Positions 45,685 to 56,012 are shown, counted from the stretch's first letter. The stretch: DNA of 64,000 nucleotides from Cellulophaga sp. L1A9 (GCF_009797025.1 NZ_CP047027.1:4402001-4466000), one strand, 5' to 3'. Numbers and translations: made by a program. Notes: a model not told the origin generated them from the sequence alone.

Positions 45685-45725
45685 AAAAAAAGGAGTAATT
45701 TTCATTGAAAATTACTCCTTTTTTA
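45685..45725. terminator. Bidirectional rho-independent terminator
   Basis: GGAGTAATTTTC and GAAAATTACTCC form a 12 bp stem with a 3-base loop. They are flanked by A7 and T7, and lie between convergent glmM and the acyltransferase gene. Confidence 0.93.
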
Positions 45726-45726
45726 T

Positions 45727-46608
45727 TTAATGCTGATCTGCTTTATCTCTGTGTTTCCAACGACGGTGTGTCCATAAATAATGTTCTGGCCGTTCTCTTA
45801 TTTGTTGTTCTGTTAAACGAAGAAACTTATCCGTAATCTCATGTTCCTCTGTAGATTTCCCTGCTGTGGTAATCGGGATAAATTCTGCCTTATAATACCC
45901 CCTTTTTACTTTAGATACTTTTAAAAAGACTACAGCTAAATCCATTTTACGTGCCATGGTTTCCGCACCGCTAAACACAGGAACTTTAATCCCCATAAAT
46001 TCTGTCCAATAAGGTGCTCGGTGCGCCTGAGGAGATTGATCACTAACCATTCCGTACGCACTGCTAACGCCATCGCGCACATTTCTCACCACAGTTTTTA
46101 CCGTTTCCTCTTGAGTGATTAATTCGGTATTCCAACGAGCTCTTACTTTCCTGATCCAATGATCAAAGTATTTATTAGCCACTTTTTGGTATACAGCATA
46201 ACCCTTAAAGTCTACATAATTATTGATGCTTACATTCCATTCCCAATTGGCATAATGTGCACATACAATTAAGACGCTTTTAGTTTTTCCTATCTCCTTC
46301 AAGACATCTAAATTTACAATATCATATCTTTTTTTTACATCGGCCTTAGATAATGCCATCGTCTTGATCATTTCCATGAACGTATCAATCAAATGGCTAT
46401 AAAATTTACGTTGAATCTGTAAGAGTTCCTTTTCGTCCTTTTCAGGAAAAACAAGTTTAAGGTTTGAATACACCACTTTTTTACGGTACCCGAAGATGGT
46501 ATATACTAGAAAAAACACAAAATCGGAGAGCCAATAAAAAGGTTTATAGGGTAATATTGAAATTAACCAAAGAATAGGGTAAACTAAAATAAATACTAAT
46601 AACTGCAT
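45727..46608 (-). CDS. Lysophospholipid/lipid A acyltransferase (LpxL/HtrB family)
   Basis: A 293-residue inner membrane enzyme. An N-terminal hydrophobic segment (about 1-35) is followed by the acyltransferase motif CAHYANWEWN, where His and Glu (H-x4-E) are catalytic. Further landmarks: SDQSPQAHRAPYWTEFMG and FSGAETMARKMD. The end segment RERPEHYLWTHRRWKHR is typical of LpxL/LpxM proteins, which add secondary acyl chains to lipid A. It starts 59 bp from the divergent rhomboid gene. Confidence 0.9.
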   Translation of the reverse strand: MQLLVFILVYPILWLISILPYKPFYWLSDFVFFLVYTIFGYRKKVVYSNLKLVFPEKDEKELLQIQRKFYSHLIDTFMEMIKTMALSKADVKKRYDIVNLDVLKEIGKTKSVLIVCAHYANWEWNVSINNYVDFKGYAVYQKVANKYFDHWIRKVRARWNTELITQEETVKTVVRNVRDGVSSAYGMVSDQSPQAHRAPYWTEFMGIKVPVFSGAETMARKMDLAVVFLKVSKVKRGYYKAEFIPITTAGKSTEEHEITDKFLRLTEQQIRERPEHYLWTHRRWKHRDKADQH

Positions 46609-46634
46609 GCCAATAATTATAGCACAAATATAGT

Positions 46635-46642
46635 TATATTTG
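46635..46642 (+). promoter_or_regulatory. Candidate -7 element for rhomboid gene
   Basis: TATATTTG, exact TAnnTTTG, overlapping an in-frame TTG (46640). This supports the start at ATG 46667, not at the TTG. Confidence 0.5.
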
Positions 46643-46666
46643 AAGTCAAACAGAACGTTTGATTAT

Positions 46667-47317
46667 ATGGATAATATTGATTTAGTTACTGTAGGCATTA
46701 TTGCTATCAATGTATTAGTTTCTATTAAAGGTTTTAACGATACACGTTTTTTTGACCGGTATAAATTTAGCGTTGGAGCTATAAAATCTGGGCAAAAAGA
46801 GCGAATGTTGACCTCAGGTTTTTTACACGTAGATTTTTCACACCTATTTTTTAACTTGTTTACTTTATATTTTTTTGCTCCTGTCGTTATTCAATGGCTA
46901 GGTGCCGTAAAATTTGTTATTATTTATATCATTAGTTTGTTAGCAGGGAGTTTACTTTCCATGGTTTTTCACAAAAATGAAGATTACTACACAGCAGTAG
47001 GAGCAAGTGGTGCCGTTACAGGTGTTTTGTATGCTGCGATACTCCTACAACCAACGATGCAGTTAGGTATTATGTTTATCCCTATTCCTATACCCGCTTA
47101 TGTGTTTGGAATTGGCTATCTCTTGTATTCTATTTACGGAATGAAAAGTAGGTTAGGAAATATTGGGCATACAGCACATTTTGGTGGTGCTATTGGCGGT
47201 TATGTTACCACATTACTATTCTTACCTGGTTTATTCGAAAAGGATCCACTAATGGTAGGTTTATTAGCCATTCCTATTATCGCATTATTCATCCTTCAAA
47301 AATTAGGTAAAATTTAA
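46667..47317 (+). CDS. Rhomboid family intramembrane serine protease
   Basis: A 216-residue membrane protein with six predicted helices. The catalytic Ser is in GASGAVTG (about 116) and the catalytic His in HTAHFGGAIGG (about 171). The conserved oxyanion-region sequence HVDFSHLFFNLFTLYFF is present in helix 2. It is therefore an intramembrane protease cleaving transmembrane segments of client proteins. The ATG start at 46667 is preferred because of the upstream -7 box. Divergent from the lipid A-type acyltransferase. Client proteins are unknown. Confidence 0.93.
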   Translation: MDNIDLVTVGIIAINVLVSIKGFNDTRFFDRYKFSVGAIKSGQKERMLTSGFLHVDFSHLFFNLFTLYFFAPVVIQWLGAVKFVIIYIISLLAGSLLSMVFHKNEDYYTAVGASGAVTGVLYAAILLQPTMQLGIMFIPIPIPAYVFGIGYLLYSIYGMKSRLGNIGHTAHFGGAIGGYVTTLLFLPGLFEKDPLMVGLLAIPIIALFILQKLGKI

Positions 47318-47448
47318 TTTAGTCCATACTTATTCCACGGTCACCCAAAGAATAACGACCATTCATCGAAAATCACCTGGTATAGAAACATATTTTCATA
47401 ATTTCGCCGTTAATAGAGTACCCAAACTCTTATTCAACCTACTTAATT

Positions 47449-49086
47449 ATGAGAAAAGTTTCCCCTGTACTAGCTTTTATGCTGGTTTTAATTGCTTCAT
47501 GTTCTGAAAAAACAACTGTTTATGGTGAAAATGAAAGCAATGTAAGTGTACAAGACAATCAAGATTTTTTAAATAAAAGCATTAATTATGAGAATGCTGG
47601 TGTTATAGATATTTCTAGCGAAGAGGAACTATCTGGCAAAACCAGTAAAGATGGAGATGCGCTCGCGGGCGATTACCCACTTTCGTTAATTGCACAAATT
47701 ACACCACCGAGTTTTGCTGGTGGCGAAAATTTAACAGCTACGCATGTAAATATTGTAGATGATATCGCTTATGTATCTTACAATACCGTAGAATCTGATT
47801 ACGTTGGTGCTATAGATGCTATTGATGTTAGCGATCCTTACAGTCCGCAAATTACATCAAGGTTGTATTACGCCAATGCAGACATCAATGCAATCGCATA
47901 TGATAGCGGATATATTTATATTGTAGGTGGCGTTGATTCAGAAAAATCAGCTACAGCAAGTACCAACTCATTTGTTGCCAAAATACCATCTACCAATGGA
48001 AAAATTGATATCAACGGCGGAATTACTTATGGTTTTCAAGAAGGTTTTATAGGTACTGATATTGCTATAGATGGAAATAACATTTATGTTACAAGCGGAA
48101 AAGATGGTGTATTAGCTGTTTACGATAAAAGTAGCGTGGAACTGATGGATGAAACACCATTAACCGATTTACGCTCGGTTACTATTGCAAATAATAATAT
48201 TGCGGTTTTAGATGCAAGCAAAGGAGTTTCTATTTTTGATACGAACTTTTCACTTATCAAAGAAATAGCAATTTCTTCCGATTTTGGTATTGCTTCCAAA
48301 AGGACATTAGATTTTTCACAAGATAAAATTTATGTTTCAGAAGGTTCTAAAGGAGCAGGCATATACAATGCAACGTCTGGAGCATTTATAGAATACATCT
48401 CCATTTTAATAAATCCTGAAGGGTCTGATGCTTCAGATAATGTCACCAATGCTGTAGCAGTTAATGAAAATGCTATTTTAATGGCTAATGGTGGTGCTGG
48501 ACTATCTCTTTCGGAAGAGGCTACGGATAGTAGATCACCAGTAGGGATTATAGACTTAGATGGTTCTATTAATTTCGTGGCATCAAAAGGTGATTATATT
48601 TTTGCCGCCTCAGGTACTGCAGGTTTGCAGATTATTAAAATGAATAAACCGGATCAAAGTTTAGAAAGTAAATGTGAAGAGTTAACCTCGTATAGAGGCA
48701 GTTCTACCATAACAGTACCCGCTAATGAAATTATGGCTTATCAAGGTTCTAAACGATTACAACAGATAAATGTCGCTGGTGATTTACTATTGTGTGGAAC
48801 TTGGACCGTGAGTAATGATATTACCTTAGATGCTAGTAGTTTGTTTGAAATGAAAGGGTCTGTCATCGTAGGAAATAATAGAAGCACTAATAATATTACA
48901 GTTGCTACTAATGCCGCCTTAAGAATTGAAGGTGATTTAGTAATTTATGGAGATTTAATATTGGAAGAAGGTGCTACTTTAGATTTCCTTGGCTCTAGCT
49001 CTAGAGTGTACATTACAGGTACCGTTACTAAGGCCGAAACGGCAGAAGTAACCGGTGAGTACAATGATCTATTGAAAAAGTTTTAA
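47449..49086 (+). CDS. Beta-propeller (LVIVD-like) lipoprotein
   Basis: A 545-residue lipoprotein (signal peptide ending VLIASC, Cys 19). After a charged, disordered linker, residues ~75-410 carry repeated YVSY, IYIVGG, IYVTSG, IAVLDAS, IYVSEGS and IFAASGTAGLQII strands, which read as an LVIVD-like beta-propeller. The last ~120 residues have short repeated strands (RIEGDLVIYGDLILEEGATLDFLG, split across two turns) resembling a right-handed beta-helix. Probably a surface-exposed lipoprotein; no enzyme motif is seen. A terminator follows. Confidence 0.75.
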   Translation: MRKVSPVLAFMLVLIASCSEKTTVYGENESNVSVQDNQDFLNKSINYENAGVIDISSEEELSGKTSKDGDALAGDYPLSLIAQITPPSFAGGENLTATHVNIVDDIAYVSYNTVESDYVGAIDAIDVSDPYSPQITSRLYYANADINAIAYDSGYIYIVGGVDSEKSATASTNSFVAKIPSTNGKIDINGGITYGFQEGFIGTDIAIDGNNIYVTSGKDGVLAVYDKSSVELMDETPLTDLRSVTIANNNIAVLDASKGVSIFDTNFSLIKEIAISSDFGIASKRTLDFSQDKIYVSEGSKGAGIYNATSGAFIEYISILINPEGSDASDNVTNAVAVNENAILMANGGAGLSLSEEATDSRSPVGIIDLDGSINFVASKGDYIFAASGTAGLQIIKMNKPDQSLESKCEELTSYRGSSTITVPANEIMAYQGSKRLQQINVAGDLLLCGTWTVSNDITLDASSLFEMKGSVIVGNNRSTNNITVATNAALRIEGDLVIYGDLILEEGATLDFLGSSSRVYITGTVTKAETAEVTGEYNDLLKKF

Positions 49087-49104
49087 ACCGTAAAAAAAGA
49101 ACAT

Positions 49105-49142
49105 AAAAAAGCTCCAATTTGAAATTCAAATTGGAGCTTTTT
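49105..49142. terminator. Bidirectional rho-independent terminator
   Basis: GCTCCAATTTGAA and TTCAAATTGGAGC form a 13 bp stem with a one-base loop (49111-49137), flanked by A6 and T5. It lies between the propeller lipoprotein and the convergent TlpA-like gene. Confidence 0.92.
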
Positions 49143-49165
49143 CTATTTTAGAACCTTTTAGGGAA

Positions 49166-50278
49166 TTAGATGTTTCCCATAAGTTCTGCAATCTTACTTT
49201 CTAATTCTGGACCTCTTAAGTCTTTTGCTATAATTACGCCATTTTCATCTAAAATGAACATTGCAGGAATAGCTCTTACATTATATAATTTAGCAATTTC
49301 ATCAAAATACTGTATGTTAGAAACATGGTTCCATGTTAAGCTATCCGCAGCAATAGCACCCGTCCATTCTTCTTTAGTTTTATCTAAAGAAACTCCTAAA
49401 ATACTCAGTCCGCTATCTTTATATTTATTATAAACACGCACTAAATTAGGGTTTTCAGCTCTACATGGTCTGCACCATCCAGCCCAAAAATCAACAATTG
49501 TAACTTTTCCTAAAGCATCTTTTAAAGCTAATTGTTTTCCATCAGGAGTAGGAGCAGAAAAATCTGGAGCTTTAGATCCTATTGCTGTACTTTTTGTACT
49601 CGCTAACTGCTTTTCAATTCTTTTGGCAGTTGCTGTTGCTTTCATTTCAGGAGTAAATGCGTCATAAATCTTACTTACTTCCTCTTCAGACAAGCCTTTA
49701 CTCATTAAAACTCGTTCTAAAATTAAAACAGAGACATATGCATTTGGATTCTCTTTAATATACGTAAGCTCAAAATTCTTTGCTTGTTCTTGCATTTCCA
49801 TGCTTTCTGCCTGTAAAGCTTCCTGTGTAGCAACATCTCCTGAAGCTCTTGCTTTTTCAAAATCACTACGCATAGACATAGCACGCTTAGAAAAAGACCT
49901 ACTATTATCTAAAAACTTACCAAATAATTCATTTTGCTCTGTTCCTTCAACTTTAGCAAAGCCTAAACTGTCTTTTTGGAACGTAACATCAATTGTTCCT
50001 TTCTCTATCATTACTGGAATATTTCCTTGAAGTTTATCAATAAAAATATACTGTAGGTCTAAAGAATCTACTTTACCTGTAAAAACAAACTTGCCATTCT
50101 CAACGGTAGTAGTATCTACATCTACTGGTTGGTTAACTTCGTTTATTTTTTTAAGAAATACTTTTGTCCCGTTTTCTATATCACCGCTAACCTTCGCTTC
50201 AATAGAAAATCCGTCAGGATTACTATTACAAGATACTAATAGAGCAGTGGTAAATAATCCTAATATTATTTTTTTCAT
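49166..50278 (-). CDS. TlpA-like thioredoxin lipoprotein with DUF4369 domain
   Basis: A 370-residue periplasmic lipoprotein from the ATG at 50278 (signal peptide ending LLVSC; an upstream in-frame start at 50305 would precede the signal). The N-terminal ~100 residues are a DUF4369 beta-domain (SIEAKVSGDIENGTKVFL), then a helical spacer, then a thioredoxin/AhpC-TSA domain with the redox motif WCRPC (about 287) and DFWAGW before it. It should reduce or shuffle disulfides in the cell envelope. The DUF4369-thioredoxin pairing is characteristic of Bacteroidota. Partner proteins are unknown. Confidence 0.9.
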   Translation of the reverse strand: MKKIILGLFTTALLVSCNSNPDGFSIEAKVSGDIENGTKVFLKKINEVNQPVDVDTTTVENGKFVFTGKVDSLDLQYIFIDKLQGNIPVMIEKGTIDVTFQKDSLGFAKVEGTEQNELFGKFLDNSRSFSKRAMSMRSDFEKARASGDVATQEALQAESMEMQEQAKNFELTYIKENPNAYVSVLILERVLMSKGLSEEEVSKIYDAFTPEMKATATAKRIEKQLASTKSTAIGSKAPDFSAPTPDGKQLALKDALGKVTIVDFWAGWCRPCRAENPNLVRVYNKYKDSGLSILGVSLDKTKEEWTGAIAADSLTWNHVSNIQYFDEIAKLYNVRAIPAMFILDENGVIIAKDLRGPELESKIAELMGNI

Positions 50279-50379
50279 TATAATTTTTAAATTTAATTCT
50301 CGCAAATGTAATTATATATTGTTATTAAAAAAAAGACTATCTAATACATTCATATTCTTAGCTTTAATAAATTTTGACT

Positions 50380-50892
50380 TTAGAATTGATATCTAATCCC
50401 TAATCCGATATCAAAATCAAAACTATCTGAAAACTCACTATAGCCCAAAAGGCCAATTTCGGGACGCATATCTAAAGAAATTACTAATGGGAAATCAAAA
50501 TTATATTCCACACCAATATTTCCTGCTGCAAACACAAAAAGTCCGCCATCTACTTCTTCTCCATTTGGATTTGTATCTGAAGGTCTGCGTTCAAAATTTA
50601 CATTCCCTAAACCACCACCAACACCATAATACCAATTAAAATCACCGTCTAAAGGTAAAACCCATTCATATAAACCAGATAATTTGAAGGCATCATAAGC
50701 GCGACTATCTCTAAATCCTAAATTGACCTCTAAGCGATTACTTCTACTTAAAGATTTTTGATACGATATTTCGGCTCCTAAACCATCACTATCTCCAAGT
50801 CGCAAACCAATTGTATGGTCAGACATGCTTTGAGCACTCATAAACATGGGGAAAGTTAAAAGGAAAAGTAGGGTAAATTTTAACAATTTCAT
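50380..50892 (-). CDS. Outer membrane beta-barrel protein
   Basis: A 170-residue protein with a signal peptide ending MSAQS and a small barrel formed by repeated amphipathic strands (GLRLGDSDGLGAEISYQKS, RLEVNLGFRD, WYYGVGGGLGNVNF). The C terminus IGLGIRYQF ends in Phe, the outer membrane sorting signature. It resembles porin-family / OmpX-like proteins of Flavobacteriia. Ligand or function unknown. Confidence 0.85.
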   Translation of the reverse strand: MKLLKFTLLFLLTFPMFMSAQSMSDHTIGLRLGDSDGLGAEISYQKSLSRSNRLEVNLGFRDSRAYDAFKLSGLYEWVLPLDGDFNWYYGVGGGLGNVNFERRPSDTNPNGEEVDGGLFVFAAGNIGVEYNFDFPLVISLDMRPEIGLLGYSEFSDSFDFDIGLGIRYQF

Positions 50893-50984
50893 TATTTTTT
50901 ATTTAAATATTAACACCAAAAATAGGACTTTACTTGCGTTCTGTAGTTAATAAAAACTTAATTTCGCATCAAATTATTTTTACA

Positions 50985-53894
50985 TTGGAAACTGCAGCAT
51001 TACACAAACTCAAAGAAAGTTTAGAAGGGGAATTAAGAGTAGACAAACTTTCAAAAGCACTATACTCCACAGACGCATCTGTTTACAGAAAAACACCTTT
51101 AGCTGTAGCTTTTCCGAAAAGCACTGCTGACATTCAAAAATTAATCCTTTTTGCTAAAGAAAATACCATTGGATTAATACCAAGAACTGCTGGTACTTCA
51201 CTAGCAGGGCAATGTGTGGGCGATGGTATTGTAGTAGATGTTTCTGTACATTTTACTAAAATTATCTCTGTTGACAAAGAAAAAATGCAAGTTACTGTAC
51301 AGCCAGGAGTTATACGTGATGAGTTAAATACTTACTTAGAGCCTTTTGGATTATTTTTTGGACCAAATACATCTACAGCAAACAGATGTATGATTGGTGG
51401 AATGGTAGGAAATAATTCCTCCGGAACAACCTCCATACGTTACGGCATCACTAGAGAGTACACCTCTAGCTTAAAAACAATACTGTCCAACGGAGAAGAG
51501 GCCGAATTTAAGGGTTTATCAACTGACGAATTTTTAGCTAAAACCCAATTGAACTCTTTTGAAGGCGCTATCTATAAAAATCTTTACAAAGAACTTTCCG
51601 ATAAAGAAACTCAAGAAGAAATTACTAGGGAATTTCCAAAACCACAAATTCATAGAAGAAATACAGGATATGCCATAGATGAATTACTAAAAAGCAATGT
51701 GTTTGGTGGTAAAAATGAATTAATAAATGTTTGTGAATTATTAAGTGGAAGTGAAGGTACATTAGCTTTTACCACTGAAATTACCTTACAATTAGTGCCA
51801 TTGCCTCCTAAATTATCTGCAATGGTCGTAACGCATTACCGCAGTCTTGAAGACTGCTTAAGTGATGTTGCTCCTGCAATGCAACACAATTTGCATACGT
51901 GTGAGATGATGGATAGAACTATTCTGGATTGCACGAAAAACAATAGAGAACAATTCAAAAACAGATTTTTTGTTTCCGGTGATCCCGCGGCGCTTTTAAT
52001 GCTAGAAGTAAAGTCTGATTCCGAAGAAGACCTAAAACACCAAATAGAAGCTTTATTAGATACCATTAATAAATCTGGATTGAGTTATGCTAATCCTATT
52101 CTAAACGCGACTGAAGGTAAGATGGCGGCCGAATTACGTAAAGCCGGACTAGGCTTGTTAGGAAATATCGTAGGAGATAAAAAGGCGGTTGCGTGTATTG
52201 AAGACACAGCAGTTGCTGTTGAAGATTTAAAAGATTTTATCGGGGAGTTTACTCAGATAATGGCGGGATACAAGCAAAACGCTGTATACTACGCACACGC
52301 TGGTGCTGGAGAATTACATTTACGCCCCATGCTTAATCTAAAAAAATCTGATGATGTTCATTTATTTAGAGCTATTACAACAGATGTAGCGAAGCTGACC
52401 AAAAAATATAGAGGCTCTTTTAGCGGAGAACATGGGGATGGTATTGTTAGAGCAGAATTTATCCCTTTAATGATAGGAGCTAAAAATTATGCGCTTTTAA
52501 AGCGGGTAAAAACATACTTTGATCCTACAAACATATTTAATCCAGGCAAAATAGTAGATGCATTCCCTATGGATGAATCACTGCGTTATGATATTGATAG
52601 AAAAGAGCCAGAGGTAAAAACTCTTTTAGATTTTTCTGATAGTGAAGGAATATTAAAAGCGGCCGAAAAATGCAATGGGAGTGGTGATTGCAGAAAAACA
52701 CACCATAGTGCAGGAGGGATGTGCCCGAGTTATCATGCTACTAAAAACGAAAAAGATACCACAAGAGGTAGAGCTAATGCATTAAGAGAGTTTCTAACCA
52801 CATCTGAAGCGCCAAATAAGTTCAATCAGAAAGAATTAAAAGAAGCTTTTGATTTGTGCTTAAGCTGTAAGGCTTGCGCAAGTGAATGCCCGAGTAATGT
52901 TGATGTTGCTACTTTGAAAACAGAATTTCTACACCAGCACCAAGAAGCAAACGGATACCCATTACGAGGAAAATTATTTGCCTACAACACAAAATTGAAT
53001 AAATTAGGAAGTAAAGTCTCCGGCTTGACTAATTTCATTTACGATTCAAGTTTCTTTGGCGGATTACTAAAAAGCTCTGCTGGAGTTGCTAAAGAACGGA
53101 GCATGCCAAAAGTATATAATTTTAATTTCAATAAACACCTTCAACTATTTAAAAATCAAAGTACTATAACTAAAAAAAGTATTGTACTTTATATTGATGA
53201 ATTTACAAATTACATGGATATAGATTTGGGTAAAGATGCTATTGAAGTGCTTACCAAATTAGGCTATGAAGTTCAATTATTTTATGCAGAAAGCGGAAGA
53301 ACATACATCTCTAAGGGCTTTTTAAAACAAGCCAAGAAACTTGCCCTTGAAAACATTCAGGAACTAAAAATATTTGCAGATAAAAATATTCCAGTGATCG
53401 GCTTAGAGCCATCCGCTGTGTTAACTTTTCGAGATGAATACAAACGTTTTTCTGTAGCTAAAGATGTCACCACAAAAATTGCAGCCAATTGCTATCTAAT
53501 TGAAGAATTTTTAGCCAATGAAATAACAGCAGGAGCACTAAGCGCTGATTTATTTACGACAGAAGCTAAAAAGGTTAAAATACACAGCCATTGCCATCAA
53601 AAATCCTTATCGAATCAGAAAGTAACTTTCGATATTTTAAACCTTCCAAAAAACTATGAAGTGTCCATAATCACTTCAGGCTGTTGTGGTATGGCCGGAT
53701 CTTTTGGATATGAAAAAGAACATTACGAGGTAAGCATGCAGATTGGAGAATTAAAATTATTCCCTGCTGTACGCAAATCACCGGAAGACACCATCATATC
53801 TGCTAATGGCACAAGTTGTCGCCATCAAATACATGATGGTACGAAAAGACAAGCCAAGCATCCAATTACAATTTTAAAAGAAGCTTTACTCTAA
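50985..53894 (+). CDS. FAD-binding and Fe-S-binding oxidoreductase (Dld/YdiJ-like)
   Basis: A three-part oxidoreductase of about 969 residues. The N-terminal FAD-binding domain (PCMH type) has PRTAGTSLAGQ and GGMVGNNSSGTTS, followed by the FAD-linked C-terminal domain with AHAGAGELHLRP. The Fe-S part has cysteine clusters near CNGSGDCRKTHHSAGGMCP and CLSCKACASECPSN. The last part carries two CCG-type motifs (HSHCHQK and SGCCGMAGSFG). The family oxidises D-2-hydroxy acids (2-hydroxyglutarate, lactate or glycolate). I chose the TTG at 50985 because homologues begin close to ETAALHKLK; a TTG at 50934 in a possible promoter is an alternative. It overlaps the convergent LpxH-like gene by 9 bp. Confidence 0.88.
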   Translation: METAALHKLKESLEGELRVDKLSKALYSTDASVYRKTPLAVAFPKSTADIQKLILFAKENTIGLIPRTAGTSLAGQCVGDGIVVDVSVHFTKIISVDKEKMQVTVQPGVIRDELNTYLEPFGLFFGPNTSTANRCMIGGMVGNNSSGTTSIRYGITREYTSSLKTILSNGEEAEFKGLSTDEFLAKTQLNSFEGAIYKNLYKELSDKETQEEITREFPKPQIHRRNTGYAIDELLKSNVFGGKNELINVCELLSGSEGTLAFTTEITLQLVPLPPKLSAMVVTHYRSLEDCLSDVAPAMQHNLHTCEMMDRTILDCTKNNREQFKNRFFVSGDPAALLMLEVKSDSEEDLKHQIEALLDTINKSGLSYANPILNATEGKMAAELRKAGLGLLGNIVGDKKAVACIEDTAVAVEDLKDFIGEFTQIMAGYKQNAVYYAHAGAGELHLRPMLNLKKSDDVHLFRAITTDVAKLTKKYRGSFSGEHGDGIVRAEFIPLMIGAKNYALLKRVKTYFDPTNIFNPGKIVDAFPMDESLRYDIDRKEPEVKTLLDFSDSEGILKAAEKCNGSGDCRKTHHSAGGMCPSYHATKNEKDTTRGRANALREFLTTSEAPNKFNQKELKEAFDLCLSCKACASECPSNVDVATLKTEFLHQHQEANGYPLRGKLFAYNTKLNKLGSKVSGLTNFIYDSSFFGGLLKSSAGVAKERSMPKVYNFNFNKHLQLFKNQSTITKKSIVLYIDEFTNYMDIDLGKDAIEVLTKLGYEVQLFYAESGRTYISKGFLKQAKKLALENIQELKIFADKNIPVIGLEPSAVLTFRDEYKRFSVAKDVTTKIAANCYLIEEFLANEITAGALSADLFTTEAKKVKIHSHCHQKSLSNQKVTFDILNLPKNYEVSIITSGCCGMAGSFGYEKEHYEVSMQIGELKLFPAVRKSPEDTIISANGTSCRHQIHDGTKRQAKHPITILKEALL

Positions 53895-54755
53895 GGTGCT
53901 TTCCTCAAGTGAAGAAGAACCCTTTTCTGCATCCTTCTTAAATGTAATAGAAGCAATTAGTTCATTGATATCTAATTGCTTCAACTCTTCATCCGCAAAA
54001 AAAGGGGAGAGTTTATCGTTATTATAATGATACACTTTCCATCTTTTAAAGGAATATTCTAAAGCAGTAAGATTTTCTACCCAATCTCCCGAATTTAAAT
54101 AAATACACTGTCCGTTTTTATTTTCGTACAGCTCTTTTTTGGGTTGATGAATGTGTCCGCAAACCACATAATCATATCCATTTTCAATAGCTAGATCTGC
54201 TGCCGTTTTTTCAAAGTCATTCACATATTTAATCGCCCCTTTTACGCTATTCTTTATGCGCTTCGATAGCGAATATTTCTCTCTTCCCATTTTTGTTAAA
54301 CACCAATTCATACATCGGTTTATCAAAATTAGAAAGTCATAACCATACCCGCCTAGCTTCGCCAACCATTTTGCATTTTGTATGGAGGCATCAAAAACAT
54401 CGCCATGAAAAAACCAAGTCTTTTTGCCATTTAAATCCAACACAAGCTTATCTACAATACTTACATATCCTATTGAAGTATCACTAAACTTACGAAGCAT
54501 TTCGTCATGATTTCCAGTGATATATGTCACTTCAACACCGTTAGATGCCATGCCAATAATTTTCTTTAAAACCTTTAAATGCGAAGGAGGAAAATACCGT
54601 TTACTAAATTGCCAGATATCAATAATATCCCCGTTTAGGATGAGTTTTTTTGGTTGAATACTGCTTAAATATGAAATTAATTCATCAGCATGACAACCAT
54701 ATGTACCTAAGTGTACATCTGAAATTACGACAACATCAACTTTTCTCTTTTTCAA
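53886..54755 (-). CDS. UDP-2,3-diacylglucosamine hydrolase-like metallophosphoesterase
   Basis: A 289-residue calcineurin-like phosphoesterase of the LpxH type, which cleaves UDP-2,3-diacylglucosamine to lipid X in lipid A synthesis. Metal motifs: SDVHLG near 12, NGDIIDIW near 40, GNHDE near 81, FHGDVFD near 116 and GHIHQPK near 200. Start appears to be TTG at 54755, as the peptide from there (MKKRKVDVVVISDVHLG) is typical and no nearer ATG exists. The last 9 bases overlap the 3' end of the convergent FAD/Fe-S gene. It is divergent from aroC. Confidence 0.85.
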   Translation of the reverse strand: MKKRKVDVVVISDVHLGTYGCHADELISYLSSIQPKKLILNGDIIDIWQFSKRYFPPSHLKVLKKIIGMASNGVEVTYITGNHDEMLRKFSDTSIGYVSIVDKLVLDLNGKKTWFFHGDVFDASIQNAKWLAKLGGYGYDFLILINRCMNWCLTKMGREKYSLSKRIKNSVKGAIKYVNDFEKTAADLAIENGYDYVVCGHIHQPKKELYENKNGQCIYLNSGDWVENLTALEYSFKRWKVYHYNNDKLSPFFADEELKQLDINELIASITFKKDAEKGSSSLEESTLE

Positions 54756-54892
54756 AATTTCTCGTTTTTACAAAATTAAAGGAGAGTACTTAAAGTTACC
54801 ATCATTTGAAAATCAACATTATATCAGCTAATCGTTAAATATTTATTATGTAATTTCCTACAAAGTAAATTTTATATTAAGAGTACGCTAAG

Positions 54893-54924
54893 TTTGGCTT
54901 TATATGAATTTAGAATTACCTTTG
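54893..54924 (+). promoter_or_regulatory. aroC promoter
   Basis: TTTG (54893-54896), 20 bp spacer, TACCTTTG (54917-54924): exact on both elements, 23 bp before the aroC ATG. One of the best promoter matches in the window. Confidence 0.8.
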
Positions 54925-54947
54925 AAACTGTTAAATTTTAAGAAGAA

Positions 54948-56012
54948 ATGGCAGGAAATACATACGGAACTATTTTTAAACTTTCCACCTTTGGAGAATC
55001 ACATGGTGTTGCAATTGGTGGAGTTATAGATGGTTGTCCAGCAGGTATCACATTAGATTTAAATGAAATTCAGAATGAATTAAATAGACGTAAGCCAGGA
55101 CAGTCTGCCATTGTTACCCAACGTAAAGAACCAGATACCGTAGAATTTTTCTCTGGTATTTTTGAAGGAGTCACCACAGGAACTCCAATAGGCTTTGCTA
55201 TACACAACACCAATCAGAAATCTCACGATTACACGCATATTAAAGATTCTTACAGACCTTCCCATGCCGATTATGTGTACGATCAAAAATATGGCTTTCG
55301 TGACTATCGCGGAGGTGGTCGCAGTTCTGCGCGTGAAACAGCAAGTAGAGTAGTTGCAGGCGCTATAGCAAAACAGTTTGTAAGTACGATTAAAATTAAT
55401 GCTTTTGTATCTCAAGTAGGCACCCTAAAATTAGAGAAAAGCTATCAAGATTTAGACTTTTCATTAATAGAAAGCAATCCTGTTCGTTGTCCAGATCCTT
55501 CCACTGCATTAAAAATGGAAGATTACATAAAAAAAATCAAAAAAGAAGGAGATACCATAGGAGGTATAATCACCTGTGTGATACAAAATGTACCCATTGG
55601 TCTTGGAGAACCTGTTTTTGACAAGCTTCATGCAGAACTTGGTAAAGCCATGCTTTCCATCAATGCCGTAAAAGGTTTTGAATACGGTAGTGGTTTTGAA
55701 GGTGTCACTCAAAAAGGTAGCGATCATAACGATCAATACAACTCAGACGGAACTACAAAAACCAACAATAGCGGGGGTATCCAAGGAGGTATTTCTAACG
55801 GCATGGATATTTACTTTAATGTTGCTTTTAAACCCGTTGCGACCGTAATACAACCTTACGAAACTATTGATAAAGAAGGGAATATGATTCAAACACAGGG
55901 AAAAGGACGTCACGACCCTTGTGTAGTGCCCAGAGCAGTACCTATAGTTGAAGCAATGGCTGCAATTGTATTGGCTGATTTTACTTTATTGAACAGAACG
56001 ATAAAATTATAG
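54948..56012 (+). CDS. aroC: Chorismate synthase
   Basis: The 354-residue FMN-dependent enzyme converting 5-enolpyruvylshikimate 3-phosphate to chorismate, the last step of the shikimate pathway. Signatures: [18 protein letters not shown] near 16, the [17 protein letters not shown] region, [13 protein letters not shown] near 125, and the final [17 protein letters not shown] near 315. Full length and intact. Followed by a symporter gene with its own promoter. Confidence 0.97.
   Translation: MAGNTYGTIFKLSTFGESHGVAIGGVIDGCPAGITLDLNEIQNELNRRKPGQSAIVTQRKEPDTVEFFSGIFEGVTTGTPIGFAIHNTNQKSHDYTHIKDSYRPSHADYVYDQKYGFRDYRGGGRSSARETASRVVAGAIAKQFVSTIKINAFVSQVGTLKLEKSYQDLDFSLIESNPVRCPDPSTALKMEDYIKKIKKEGDTIGGIITCVIQNVPIGLGEPVFDKLHAELGKAMLSINAVKGFEYGSGFEGVTQKGSDHNDQYNSDGTTKTNNSGGIQGGISNGMDIYFNVAFKPVATVIQPYETIDKEGNMIQTQGKGRHDPCVVPRAVPIVEAMAAIVLADFTLLNRTIKL

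Noticed and set aside
46640..46666. TTG start for the rhomboid gene.
   Set aside because: The TTG is inside a TATATTTG -7 box, so the mRNA would start downstream of it; the ATG at 46667 fits.
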